Shown: in pieces, positions 25,279-33,594 of the stretch
How positions within the stretch are numbered: the first letter of the stretch is position 1
Layout: each line of letters begins with the position of its first letter
Origin: Streptomyces populi
GTDB taxonomy: Bacteria; Actinomycetota; Actinomycetes; Streptomycetales; Streptomycetaceae
NCBI RefSeq assembly: GCF_002911015.1
Contig: NZ_KZ626896.1
Coordinates: 1-51,465, forward strand
Direction of reading: 5' to 3'
Length of the DNA: 51,465 nucleotides
Translations under genes and position numbers: made by a program
Notes under the pieces: generated by a model
What the model saw: the letters and a program-made list of their open reading frames with translations, nothing else
Databases searched by the model: none
What the model was told of the DNA's origin: nothing

Positions 25279-27342
25279 CTAAGCGGCCTCCAGCGCCGAC
25301 CGGCAGTCCCGCAGGAGCAGTTCGTCGTCGAGCACGTCGTGGCTGCCGTGGCCTCCGGAACGGGCCCGGTGGCGCCGGGGCGAGGCCAGTTCCGCACGGA
25401 CCAGGTCGTGGACGGGCGCGCCCGCTCCGCCCATCCGGACGAGGCACGCCGTGATGGTGCCCCGCGTGTACGGGTTCTGCCGCCAGGCGTCACGGAACAC
25501 CGGCAGGACGGGGCTCGGATCTCCGCCGACGTCCCACAGGGCGCAGGCGGCGGCCGTCCGCTCCCATATCTCGGGGGAGTCCGCCAGGCGGCGCAGTCCC
25601 GGGAGCGCGGGTGCGGCCGCCGCCCCCGCGCGGCCGAGGGCCTCGGCCGCCGTCCGGCGACGGCCCGCGTCCCGCTCCGGGGCCAGCGCCCCGAGCAGCG
25701 CCGGAAGGACCGCCTCCACGTCCCCCTCCACGGACCGGAGCGCGTCGGCCGCCGCCACCGCGTCCTCGCCCGCCAGCAGCTCCCGCAGCGCCGGTACGGC
25801 CTCCTGGGCCCGCGCCCCGAACGCGCCCAGCGTCCTGGTCAGCGCCTTCACCAGGGCGTCCCGGAACCGCAGTTCGCGGGGCGTGCCCTGTAGCAGCCGC
25901 AGCACCTCCGGCACGGCCTCGGCGTACCGCAGTGCGCCGAGGCCGTGCAGCAGCGGCGCGGCGCGGTCGTAGGTGTCCGGGGAGCCGAGCGGGACCTCGG
26001 CCAGCCGGTCCCGCAGCAGCGGAGCCAGGGGGGCCGCGGCCGGGCCCAGATGCCCGATCACGTACCCGGTCTCGTTCGGTACGGCCGGGTGGCGCAGCAC
26101 CTCGGCGAGGGCCGGGACCGCCCGCGCGTCCCCGCACCTGGCGAGCGCCTTCAGGGGGCGGTCCAGCGTCGCCCTGCCGTGTCCCCGGAAGTCCGTGCCC
26201 GACTCCACGAGGGCGGCGAGCCGGTCGGCCGCCGGAGCCGCCAGGGTGAACAGGAACTCCAGGACGGACACCGCGGCGCCGCGCAACCGCTCCTCGTCCG
26301 AGCCGAGTTGCTCGCCGATCAGCGCGACCGGCTCCTCGTACGCGGCCCGCCACTCACGGAACAGGCCCGCCGACATCCAGACCGCGTTGCACCGGTCGGC
26401 CGTGTTCCGGCTGCTCAGCTGGCCCTTGAGCAGAGCGATCCGGTCCGCGGTGCGGGCGCCCAGCGCCTGGTGGAGCGTCCGCAGCAGCTGAGCGCCCTCC
26501 TCGTCCGCGGGGCGCATGCGGCGCAGACTGCCGATGAGGGTGTCGGAGGACGTCCGGACGGGCTCACCGGTCGGCCGGGTCCCCTGCGACCTGGTGTGGA
26601 GCAGGGCGACGACCGTGGGCACGAGATCGGCGGGAAGCCGGTGGGGGGCACACGAGGCGAGCTGTCCGAGCGCCGCGAGCCGCAGTCCGGGGTCGTGCGG
26701 GGCGTCGCACAGCGACACCAGACAGTCCACCGCGGGAGCCGCGGAACCGGGGTGCAGCCGGGCGAGGAGCCCGAGGCCCTCGACCAGTGCCGGCCGGACG
26801 CCGTCCTCCGGCTCGTCCCGCAGCCGCTCCCTCAACAGAGCCAGGACGCGGGGCGGTTCGCCGTGGAAGCGGACGAGCGCCGACGGCGCGGCACGGCGCA
26901 CCTCGGGGTCCCCGTCCGTGACGAGGTCCAGGAAGACCGCGGCACCCGCCCGGACCGCCGCGTGCGCCATCGCGTGGTTGTCGTCCTCGAAGTCCTCGTC
27001 CTGGCCGTCTCCGGACTCGTCCTCGCCGTCCTCGCCGTCCTCGTCGTCCCCGAGGGCGTCCCCGTCGTCCGATCCCCCGATGCTGGCGAGCAACTCCACG
27101 ATTCCGCCCCGGTCGGGGAGCCCCGGATGTCCGGCGAGCGCGAAGAGGAAGGGGATGGACGCGAGCGTCGAGTCGTACACGTCGCCCTGGTGGTGCACGG
27201 CTCCGTACATCCCGTCGAGCGCGGTCTCCCGCTCCTGGGGGAGCGGCGAGGCGAGCCCCCGCAGCAGCTCCGGCACGTCCGCGGCGCTTCCGTAGGCATG
27301 TTCCATCGAGGCCCAGTCGACCTCGTCGATCCCCCTGAACAC
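25279..27342 (-). CDS. HEAT-repeat protein with acidic insert
   Basis: 687 residues, mostly HEAT/PBS-lyase-type helical repeats (PAVDCLVSLCD, LRLAALGQLASCAP, AVPALAEVLRHPAVPNETGY, VIGHLGPAAAPLAPLL, AEALGRAGAAAAPALPGLRR). Residues 91-121 are almost wholly Asp/Glu/Gly, probably a disordered linker. HEAT solenoids bind proteins or nucleic acid (AlkD-type glycosylases have the fold), but no catalytic site is seen. The GTG at 27342 has GGGGAGG 6 bases upstream; the frame's extension to 27519 crosses the (GGCAC)5 repeat and is not coding. It shares a DNA-damage-type promoter with the Asp-box propeller gene. Confidence 0.85.
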   Translation of the reverse strand: MFRGIDEVDWASMEHAYGSAADVPELLRGLASPLPQERETALDGMYGAVHHQGDVYDSTLASIPFLFALAGHPGLPDRGGIVELLASIGGSDDGDALGDDEDGEDGEDESGDGQDEDFEDDNHAMAHAAVRAGAAVFLDLVTDGDPEVRRAAPSALVRFHGEPPRVLALLRERLRDEPEDGVRPALVEGLGLLARLHPGSAAPAVDCLVSLCDAPHDPGLRLAALGQLASCAPHRLPADLVPTVVALLHTRSQGTRPTGEPVRTSSDTLIGSLRRMRPADEEGAQLLRTLHQALGARTADRIALLKGQLSSRNTADRCNAVWMSAGLFREWRAAYEEPVALIGEQLGSDEERLRGAAVSVLEFLFTLAAPAADRLAALVESGTDFRGHGRATLDRPLKALARCGDARAVPALAEVLRHPAVPNETGYVIGHLGPAAAPLAPLLRDRLAEVPLGSPDTYDRAAPLLHGLGALRYAEAVPEVLRLLQGTPRELRFRDALVKALTRTLGAFGARAQEAVPALRELLAGEDAVAAADALRSVEGDVEAVLPALLGALAPERDAGRRRTAAEALGRAGAAAAPALPGLRRLADSPEIWERTAAACALWDVGGDPSPVLPVFRDAWRQNPYTRGTITACLVRMGGAGAPVHDLVRAELASPRRHRARSGGHGSHDVLDDELLLRDCRSALEAA

Positions 27343-27376
27343 GGTGTCCTCCCCATGCGTACGGCCATTGATCGTG

Positions 27377-27399
27377 AGTGTGCACCACGGCACTGACAG
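27377..27399 (-). promoter_or_regulatory. RecA-NDp/PafBC-type promoter of the HEAT-repeat gene
   Basis: On the minus strand: CTGTCAGTG, 8 bases (CCGTGGTG), then CACACT, 35 bases before the GTG. It aligns with the propeller-gene promoter at 24 of 27 positions, although the coding parts are unrelated. Confidence 0.6.
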
Positions 27400-27494
27400 T
27401 GACGCCCGGGAACCGTCCCGTCGACGGGGCCGGTCCGGCCAACCGCCGGGCGGACGGCCGCTTTCCGACGGTCGGCCGGAGCGAAGCCGTCGAC

Positions 27495-27519
27495 GGCACG
27501 GCACGGCACGGCACGGCAC
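27495..27519. repeat. Simple tandem repeat (GGCAC)x5
   Basis: Five exact copies of GGCAC in the gap between the HEAT gene's promoter and the lysyltransferase stop. Probably replication slippage. Confidence 0.9.
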
Positions 27520-27540
27520 GGGGGAGGAGGGCCGTGTGCC

Positions 27541-29394
27541 CTAGGGGGTGGGGCGGCCGGACCGGGCCGTGGGCGTCGCCCGGGGCGGTGCGGGAAGCGG
27601 CCGGTCCGGGCGCGACGGGCGCCGGGAGGCGAACCGGGGCAGGGCGGGCGGGGCGAGGAAGCCCTCCGCCCGGGCCGCGGCGATGCCGATGCGGGGGAGG
27701 TCGGCGCTCTTCTCGAAGAGGAGGTAGCGGGGTTCCCAGACCGGCCGGTACTTGGCGTTGGCCCGGTAGAGGGATTCGAGCTGCCACCAGCGCGAGAGGA
27801 ACGTCAGCACCGAACACCACAGCCGCAGCACGGGTCCCGCGCCCAGCCGGGTGCCACGCTCGAAGACGGACCGGAACATCGCGAAGTTCAGGGAGATCCG
27901 CTCGACGCCGAACTCCTCGGCGCGCAGCAGCAGTTCGATCACCATGAACTCCATGAGCCCGTTGTCGGAGTTCCGGTCGCGGCGCATCAGGTCCAGCGAG
28001 AGCCCCCGCTCTCCCCACGGCACGAAACTCAGCACGGCCCGGGGCTGCCCGTCGCTGTCGTGGCACTCCAGCATCACGCACCGCCCGTCGGCCGGATCTC
28101 CCAGTCGGCCGAGCGCCATGGAGAAACCGCGTTCGGTCTCACCGTCGCGCCACTGGTCGGCCTTGTCGGTCAGGGCGCCCATCTCGGCCTCGGGGATGTC
28201 CTCGTGCCGCCGTACGCGGACCGTGTAACCGGCGCGCCGGACCCGCTTGTGCGCCTGCCGGACGCCCCGCATGGCGCGTCCCTCCAGGGTGAAGTCGGAC
28301 CGGTCCACTATGGCTTCGTCACCGAGCTCCAGGGCGTCCAGGCCGTGCCGGGCGTAGACGGTGCCGGCCTCTTCGCCGGCGCCCATCACCGCGGGTGTCC
28401 ACGCGTGCCGCCGTGCCTCCCGCAGCCACGCCTCGATCGCGCCGGGCCAGGCCTCCGGGTCGCCGATGGGGTCGCCGGACGCGAGGGTCACGCCGCCGCG
28501 GACGCCGTACGCGATCGCCGCCTTGCCGCTCGGGGACCAGATGACCGCCTTGTCGCGGCGCAGCGCGAAGTAGCCGAGGGAGTCGCGTTCCCCGTGCCGG
28601 GCGAGCAGGGCACGCAGCCGGGTCTCGTCCTCCTCGCCGAGGAGTTCGAGGCCGCGCGGTGAACGGAAGCACGCGTAGAGCACCAGCAGGAAGGTGGCGG
28701 CCACCATGATGTTGACCAGGACGTCGACCCAGCGGGGCGCGACGACGTCGTCGAACCGGTCGGCGAGCGGGCCGACGCTGATTCCGCGCAGCAGGGTGTA
28801 CGCGATCCGGTCGCTCAGCGGTGTTCCCGCCACGCGGTTGGTGGCGCTGACGAGCAGGGTGCCGAGGGTGGCGCCGACGAGCAGGCCGCCCGCGCCGACG
28901 GCCAGCGCGAGACGGGGATTGGAGCGGTCGCCGACGGCGTGGAACTCCTTGCGTCCCAGCAGGAGGGCGACCACGAAGAGAGCGGTGAGCAGGGCCGAGA
29001 TCCAGTTGAAGACGTGCCGTTGGTAGCGGTCCTGGGTCAACGCCACGGTGTAGAGCGCGAGGAGCGGCCCCGCGAGCAGCAGGTTGAAGATCCACGCGGC
29101 CCGTTTGCGGCGCCGCATCACGAGCGCGAGGAACAGCGCCAGCGCTGCCGAGACCAGCCCGGCGGTGGCCAGGTAGGGGGTGAAGAACTCGCCTCCGTTG
29201 TGCTCGTGCACCTCTTCGCGGAACGGCAGCGAGATGACGGCGACGATGTTGAGGACGGCGAGCAGCCGCAGGTACCAGACCGTGAACGCGGCGGCTCGTG
29301 GCCGGATCCCGTCGCCCGCTCGTCCGGACCGGGTCTCGCGGCGCGGGTTCGCGTTCCGCTGTTCCGGGATGAGCGCTGACTGTTGTGCGGACAC
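27541..29394 (-). CDS. MprF/LysX-like phosphatidylglycerol lysyltransferase-domain membrane protein
   Basis: 617 residues. The N-terminal half holds about six membrane segments (about 38-250; LRLLAVLNIVAVISL, LVSAALALFLALVM, FNLLLAGPLLALYTVAL, LLTALFVVALLL, LALAVGAGGLLVGATLGTL, VDVLVNIMVAATFLLVLYAC). The C-terminal half is a tandem GNAT/DUF2156 fold: AAIAYGVRGGVTLASGDPIG, RGVRQAHKRVRRAGY, FSMALGRLGDP and FRSVFERGTRLGAGP. This resembles MprF and the membrane half of mycobacterial LysX, which transfer aminoacyl groups to phosphatidylglycerol. No lysyl-tRNA synthetase domain is fused. The Arg/Pro tail (from about 575) is disordered. GTG start; AAGGTGA upstream. Confidence 0.87.
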   Translation of the reverse strand: MSAQQSALIPEQRNANPRRETRSGRAGDGIRPRAAAFTVWYLRLLAVLNIVAVISLPFREEVHEHNGGEFFTPYLATAGLVSAALALFLALVMRRRKRAAWIFNLLLAGPLLALYTVALTQDRYQRHVFNWISALLTALFVVALLLGRKEFHAVGDRSNPRLALAVGAGGLLVGATLGTLLVSATNRVAGTPLSDRIAYTLLRGISVGPLADRFDDVVAPRWVDVLVNIMVAATFLLVLYACFRSPRGLELLGEEDETRLRALLARHGERDSLGYFALRRDKAVIWSPSGKAAIAYGVRGGVTLASGDPIGDPEAWPGAIEAWLREARRHAWTPAVMGAGEEAGTVYARHGLDALELGDEAIVDRSDFTLEGRAMRGVRQAHKRVRRAGYTVRVRRHEDIPEAEMGALTDKADQWRDGETERGFSMALGRLGDPADGRCVMLECHDSDGQPRAVLSFVPWGERGLSLDLMRRDRNSDNGLMEFMVIELLLRAEEFGVERISLNFAMFRSVFERGTRLGAGPVLRLWCSVLTFLSRWWQLESLYRANAKYRPVWEPRYLLFEKSADLPRIGIAAARAEGFLAPPALPRFASRRPSRPDRPLPAPPRATPTARSGRPTP

Positions 29395-29448
29395 CGTGGA
29401 GCATCACCTTGGGGGAGGCCGGGAGAACCGGTGGGGACAGAGGCCGGA

Positions 29449-29467
29449 ACACTACATCCTGTAGGGA
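29449..29467 (-). promoter_or_regulatory. Shared 19-base element over the -10 of the lysyltransferase-like gene
   Basis: Plus strand reads ACACTACATCCTGTAGGGA, an imperfect inverted repeat (CTACA, TCC, TGTAG). On the minus strand the sequence ends in TAGTGT, a TAnnnT -10, about 55-60 bases before the GTG. It matches the element at 29940-29958 at 14 of 19 positions. Confidence 0.45.
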
Positions 29468-29581
29468 AGAGTGGGGTCATGGCCAGGCGGGAGCGGCGTG
29501 AGGAGGTAAGGAGCTGTTGAGAATACGGACCGCCGGTCCGGTCGTGCCTGTCCGGCGGGCGGGGCACCCGTCCCGGATTCC

Positions 29582-29905
29582 TCAGTGGCGGCGCGACGCC
29601 TCCCGGTCACGGCCCGGGTTCCCGGCGCGCCCGCCCGGGTGCGGCCCCCCGCCGCCGCGGAACGGGCGGTCGCGCGTGGTCGCCCACCACAGGAGGTCGC
29701 CGAGCGCCGCGCCCGCCGAGACCAGGGCCGCGATCACCCCGGCCATGGTCAGTCCGTCGCCGAGGTGCGGGCGTCCGTGCAGGGCGTGCAGGTCGAACCC
29801 GCACAGGTGGTACACGCCCAGCGCGGCGATCCCGAGACTCGGCACGAGCAGTGCCAGCACGGACGCCGGTCCGCGTGCCGAGCGCTCCGCGTCACGTTCC
29901 TTCAC
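29582..29905 (-). CDS. Small two-helix membrane protein
   Basis: 107 residues. Two membrane segments: about 13-32 (SVLALLVPSLGIAALGVYHL) and about 48-70 (GLTMAGVIAALVSAGAALGDLLWW). The tail is basic and Gly-rich. Function unknown. The GTG at 29905 has AGAGGGA 5-6 bases upstream; longer in-frame starts lie in non-coding sequence. It lies upstream of the lysyltransferase-like gene on the same strand with a 187-base gap, but each has its own copy of the same promoter element. Confidence 0.75.
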   Translation of the reverse strand: MKERDAERSARGPASVLALLVPSLGIAALGVYHLCGFDLHALHGRPHLGDGLTMAGVIAALVSAGAALGDLLWWATTRDRPFRGGGGPHPGGRAGNPGRDREASRRH

Positions 29906-30443
29906 GGGTTCCCTCTGGTGTACGACGCTCACCGCCGGGACCCTACAGCACGTAGGGTCGCCGTGTCCTGGCCCTGTTTCCATCGCGCTCCGGCGGATAC
30001 CCCGGGCGACGGCCGTCATGCGGGACCGGGACGTCCGGGCCGCGTGATCCGGATCACGGGCACGCCCCCCGTCCGGTGGCCGGCCGATCTCCTGCCCCCA
30101 TGGCGTCCGGCCCCGGGTGCGAGGACGGGGCCGTCGCGACCGCCGGCCGGTGTACGCGCGTGCCGCGGGCCGTGATGTTCTCGACCGTCCGCGCGGTGTT
30201 TCCCGGGGCGTGCTCCGCAGCGCTTTCTCGGTCGCGCGGTCCCTCGCGCGCACCGGTACGGGCCGGGGAGCCGGGCAGGCCGACCGTGCCTCTGCGACTC
30301 CGCTGGCTCTGCCGGCGCCTCGTACCGGCCGGGCATCCGGGTGCGCCGGCGCTCCTCGGCGCGGACCGGCGGACCTGGCGGGTGGCGGACGGACGCGCCG
30401 TCCCGACGCCCGGCGCCGTCCCGGCGTCTTCGTGGTCCGGTGC
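29906..30443. other. Intergenic region between old yellow enzyme 3' end and the small membrane gene
   Basis: About 540 bases with no convincing gene; overlapping frames are Arg-rich shadows. It contains the promoter element above and a perfect 14-base palindrome GTGATCCGGATCAC at 30044-30057, a possible operator. No clear terminator for the old yellow enzyme. Confidence 0.6.
29940..29958 (-). promoter_or_regulatory. Shared 19-base element over the -10 of the small membrane protein gene
   Basis: ACCCTACAGCACGTAGGGT: a perfect 7-bp inverted repeat with a 5-base spacer. On the minus strand it ends in TAGGGT (a -10), with AGGACA 18 bases further upstream as a -35. Partner of 29449-29467. Confidence 0.5.
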
Positions 30444-31523
30444 CTACACGGACCGGTGGTACTGCTCGGGTACGCGGACCTCGGCCCCGAGTTCGCGGGC
30501 CGCGAGTCGGGCGAAGGACGGGTTGCGCAGCAACTCCCTTCCCAGCAGCACCGCGTCGGCCTCCCCGTTGGCGACGATCTTCTCGGCCTGCTCCGCCCCA
30601 GTGATGAGACCGACGGCGGCGACGGCCAGGGAGGTCTCCCGCTTCACCCGTGCGGCGAACGGGACTTGATAGCCGGGTCCGACGGGAATGCGTACGCCGG
30701 AGGCGTTTCCGCCCGTGGAGACGTCGAGCAGGTCCACGCCGTGCTCGTGCAGTTCGGCGGCGAAGCGGACGGTGTCGTCCACGCTCCAGCCCGCTTCCTC
30801 CAGCCAGTCGGTGGCGGAGATGCGGAAGAAGAGCGGCTTGCCCTCGGGCCAGACCTCCCGTACGGCGTCGACGACTTCGAGGGCGAACCGGGTGCGGTTC
30901 TCGTAGGAGCCGCCGTACGCGTCGGTGCGGTGGTTGGAGTGGGGGGAGAGGAACTCGTTGATGAGGTAGCCGTGGGCGCCGTGGATCTCGACGATCTCGA
31001 AGCCCGCGGCCAGGGCGCGGCGGGCCGCGTCCGCGAACTGGCCCACGATCTCGCGGATCCCGTCCACCGTCAGCTCGTCGGGGACCGGGTGGTTCTCGTC
31101 GAACGCGACCGCGCTCGGGGCGAGCGCCCGCCAGCCGTGCGCGTCCGGGCCGACGGGGGCGCCGCCCTTCCAGGGGCGGTCGGTCGAGGACTTGCGCCCG
31201 CCGTGGCCGAGCTGCACCGCCGGCACCGTGCCCTGCGCGGTCAGGAAGCCGGTGATGCGACGGAAGGCCTCGACCTGGGTGTCGTTCCAGATGCCCAGGT
31301 CGTACGGGGAGATCCGGCCCTCGGGGGAGACGGCGGTCGCCTCGACGATGACCAGCCCCGTCCCTCCGGTGGCACGGGCCGCGTAGTGCGCGAAGTGCCA
31401 GTCGTGCGGGGCGCCCGCCGAGGGGCCGTCGGGCGCGGCCGAGTACTGGCACATCGGGGGCATCCACACCCGGTTGGGGATGGTGACGTCGCGCAGGACG
31501 CAGGGCTCGAAGAGGGCGCTCAC
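30444..31523 (-). CDS. Old yellow enzyme family NADH:flavin oxidoreductase (YqjM/NamA-like)
   Basis: 359 residues of a TIM-barrel ene-reductase: LFEPCVLRDVTIPNRVWMPP, CQYSA, PAVQLGHGGRKSS, EIHGAHGYLINEFLSPHSNH (the HxxH pair that binds substrate), RTDAYGGSYENRTRF, and a late DAVLLGRELLRNP for FMN. Family enzymes reduce activated C=C bonds with NAD(P)H. GTG at 31523 is chosen because GGAG precedes it at 6 bases and family members start at this point; an ATG at 31535 is also in frame. Divergent from an ArsR gene; its -35 TTGACA and -10 TTTATC (17 bases apart) overlap the left operator. Confidence 0.92.
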   Translation of the reverse strand: MSALFEPCVLRDVTIPNRVWMPPMCQYSAAPDGPSAGAPHDWHFAHYAARATGGTGLVIVEATAVSPEGRISPYDLGIWNDTQVEAFRRITGFLTAQGTVPAVQLGHGGRKSSTDRPWKGGAPVGPDAHGWRALAPSAVAFDENHPVPDELTVDGIREIVGQFADAARRALAAGFEIVEIHGAHGYLINEFLSPHSNHRTDAYGGSYENRTRFALEVVDAVREVWPEGKPLFFRISATDWLEEAGWSVDDTVRFAAELHEHGVDLLDVSTGGNASGVRIPVGPGYQVPFAARVKRETSLAVAAVGLITGAEQAEKIVANGEADAVLLGRELLRNPSFARLAARELGAEVRVPEQYHRSV

Positions 31524-31561
31524 GGCCGACTCCATTCATGGCGGGACCGGTATGTGCCTCG

Positions 31562-31611
31562 TACGATAAACCTCGTAGTACGGCGAATGTCAAACTACGA
31601 TGGGTCTCGTA
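31562..31611. promoter_or_regulatory. Twin ArsR operators TACGA-N6-TCGTA between divergent genes
   Basis: Two identical palindromes TACGA-N6-TCGTA at 31562-31577 and 31596-31611, 34 bases centre to centre. The left covers the old yellow enzyme -10; its -35 TTGACA is at 31593-31588 on the minus strand. The right overlaps the -10 TACAAT (31610-31615) of the ArsR gene. Each promoter is therefore blocked by one site. Confidence 0.7.
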
Positions 31612-31690
31612 CAATGACGGTGTCGGGTGAAGCCGACGATGCCGAGGTGAGGGGGCGAAGGCCGAGGCCCCCGGACGAAGTGGAGCCGCC

Positions 31691-32035
31691 GTGACACCCC
31701 CCGCCGCCAGTGGCCGTGATCTGCCGCACCCCGTGCGGGAGGAGATCCGCCTGGAGTCGGTGCTGCACGCCCTGTCGGACCCGATGCGGCTCCGGATCGT
31801 CCGCGAACTCGCCGCCGAGGGCCGCGAACTCTCCTGCTCGGACTTCGCCCTGCCGGTCACCAAGTCCACGACGACGCACCACTTCCGGGTGCTCCGTGAG
31901 AGCGGGGTCGTCCGCCAGGTCTACCGCGGCACCGCGAAGCTGAACGGCCTGCGCGCGGACGACCTCGACGCGCTCTTCCCCGGACTCCTCGACCGCGTCC
32001 TGGAGGCCGCCGACCGGCAGGCCGGGCGCGTCTGA
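31691..32035 (+). CDS. ArsR-family transcriptional repressor
   Basis: 114 residues. Winged helix: LESVLHALSDPMRLRIVREL, LSCSDFALPVTKSTTTHHFR as recognition region, VLRESGVVRQVYRGTAKLNG as wing. No metal-binding Cys motif (ELCVCDL type), so probably a ligand or redox sensor rather than a metal sensor; the single Cys is in LSCSDF. GTG with GGAG at 5 bases. Its promoter and that of the divergent ene-reductase carry matching operators, so it likely represses both. Confidence 0.9.
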   Translation: MTPPAASGRDLPHPVREEIRLESVLHALSDPMRLRIVRELAAEGRELSCSDFALPVTKSTTTHHFRVLRESGVVRQVYRGTAKLNGLRADDLDALFPGLLDRVLEAADRQAGRV

Positions 32036-32050
32036 CGCCGTGACGGACCG

Positions 32051-32078
32051 CGTCCGGCGCCACCGGAACCGCCGGACG
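32051..32078. terminator. Stem-loop between convergent ArsR and FprA-like genes
   Basis: CGTCCGGCG and CGCCGGACG form a 9-bp stem with a 10-base loop, 15 bases after the ArsR stop. Confidence 0.6.
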
Positions 32079-32085
32079 TCCGTGG

Positions 32086-33435
32086 TCAGGACCTCGCCGT
32101 CCGCGCCGCCGTCCGCAGCGCGTCCCAGCCGGGCAGCTTGACCACGTCACGGCCCAGCCTGGCCCCCAGTTCCGCCTCGGCCCGCTCGATCGCCTGCCAA
32201 CCGGCCCATTCCACCGGCCGTACCCCCTCGGCCCGCAGTGCCGCGAGCGGGTCGTCGGCGGCCTGTCGCCGCAGGAGTGCGGGGGCGTCCTCCAGCAGGG
32301 AGGCCACCGTCTCCTTCGCGCACGGACGATTGGTCCCGATGACCCCGGTGGGGCCCCGCTTGATCCAGCCCGCCACGTACTCGCCCGGCGCGACCACGCC
32401 GTCCCGCAGGACCCGACCCGCCCGCTGCGGCACCGTGCCGCGCTCGGCATCGAACGGCATTCCGCCCAGGGGCACCCCGCGATAGCCCACCGAGCGCAGC
32501 ACCAGCTGGGCCTCTATCTCCTCGAACCGGCCGGTTCCCCTCACCCCGCCCGCTCCGTCCGGCGCCGTCCGCTCGAAGCGCACCGCGCCCACCCGGCCGC
32601 CGTCGGCGAGGAGTTCGACGGGCCGCAGGAAGAAGCGCGGGCGGATGAGGCGCGGGCGGCCCGGCGGCGCGGCTGACGCCCAGTCCCTGAGGACCTCCAC
32701 GTTGCGGCGCCGCGCGGCGGGCAGTCCCGACGGATCGAGGTAGTCCGGATCGAGCGCCAGTTCCGTCTCGTCCACGCTGATGCCGGCCTGCGGCAGGCCG
32801 CCCAGCTCGCGCAGCTCCTTGGTGGTGAAGCGGGCCTGCGAGGGTCCGCGCCGCCCGACCATGCTGATCTCGGTGATCTCACTGGCCGCCAGCGCGCCGA
32901 GCGCCGCCTGGGGTATGTCGGTGGGGCTCAGCTCGGGCGCGGTGCGGGCCAGGATCCGGGTCACGTCGACGGCGACGTTCCCGACGCCGATGACGACGGC
33001 CGAGCGGGCGCCGGCCACGAATCCGTCGGCCACGGAGTCGGGGTGCGCGCTGTACCAGGACACGAACTCGGTCGCCGACCAGCTGCCGGGCAGGTCCTCG
33101 CCGGGCACGCCGAGGCGCCGGTCGGCGGCGGCGCCGACGCAGTACACGACCGCGTGGTACAGCTCCCGCAGTCGAGTCACGGGCACTCCGCCGGGTCCCA
33201 CCTCGACGCCGCCGAGGAAGCGCACCCGCTCGTCCTCCAGTACGGTGCGCAGATTGTTCTGGAGCGACTTGATCTTCTCGTGGTCGGGCGCCACGCCGTA
33301 GCGCACCAGGCCGTACGGGCAGGGCAGCCGGTCCAGGACGTCGACGCGGACGTCGGGAGGCCCGCTCCGCTGGACAAGCCCCTGCGCGCTGTAGACCCCG
33401 CTGGGTCCCGAACCCACGACGGCGACACGCAGCAC
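32086..33435 (-). CDS. Ferredoxin-NADP+ reductase, FprA/adrenodoxin-reductase type
   Basis: 449 residues. FAD motif VAVVGSGPSGVYSAQGL at the N-terminus, then CPYGLVRYGVAPDHEKIKSL, which is diagnostic for the FprA family. NADP motif VVIGVGNVAVDVTRIL near 150, GRRGPSQARFT, and the C-terminal GWIKRGPTGVIGTNRPCA. It passes electrons from NADPH to ferredoxin, for cytochromes P450 or other acceptors. GTG at 33435 is chosen because GAGGAG is 8 bases upstream; the 5-residue longer frame lacks one. No ferredoxin gene adjoins. Confidence 0.93.
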   Translation of the reverse strand: MLRVAVVGSGPSGVYSAQGLVQRSGPPDVRVDVLDRLPCPYGLVRYGVAPDHEKIKSLQNNLRTVLEDERVRFLGGVEVGPGGVPVTRLRELYHAVVYCVGAAADRRLGVPGEDLPGSWSATEFVSWYSAHPDSVADGFVAGARSAVVIGVGNVAVDVTRILARTAPELSPTDIPQAALGALAASEITEISMVGRRGPSQARFTTKELRELGGLPQAGISVDETELALDPDYLDPSGLPAARRRNVEVLRDWASAAPPGRPRLIRPRFFLRPVELLADGGRVGAVRFERTAPDGAGGVRGTGRFEEIEAQLVLRSVGYRGVPLGGMPFDAERGTVPQRAGRVLRDGVVAPGEYVAGWIKRGPTGVIGTNRPCAKETVASLLEDAPALLRRQAADDPLAALRAEGVRPVEWAGWQAIERAEAELGARLGRDVVKLPGWDALRTAARTARS

Positions 33436-33582
33436 GGCGGAACTCCTCACCCGAGGGATCAGGAAGATCGCTGACAGGACATCGCTGGTGCTCCCAGGAT
33501 CGCACCACCGGGTGCTCCGCTGACAGGGTGCGGTGCGTACCGGTCGCGCGCGTGTCCATTCTGTCGGTTGTGATCATGCGGT

Positions 33583-33588
33583 TACGTT
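33583..33588 (+). promoter_or_regulatory. Candidate -10 for a leaderless transcript
   Basis: TACGTT ends 6 bases before the GTG at 33595, where transcription would begin at the start codon. No ribosome-binding site is present, in keeping with a leaderless mRNA. The -35 is unclear. Confidence 0.4.
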
Positions 33589-33594
33589 CCGTGC

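Noticed and set aside
24362..25493. Minus-strand frames opposite the Rv1733c-like gene
   Set aside because: Shadow frames; the plus strand has a good ribosome-binding site, membrane segments and a family match.
30016..31869. 617-codon minus-strand frame across the old yellow enzyme region
   Set aside because: It is a different frame of the old yellow enzyme gene plus intergenic sequence; the product is Arg/Pro/Gly noise.
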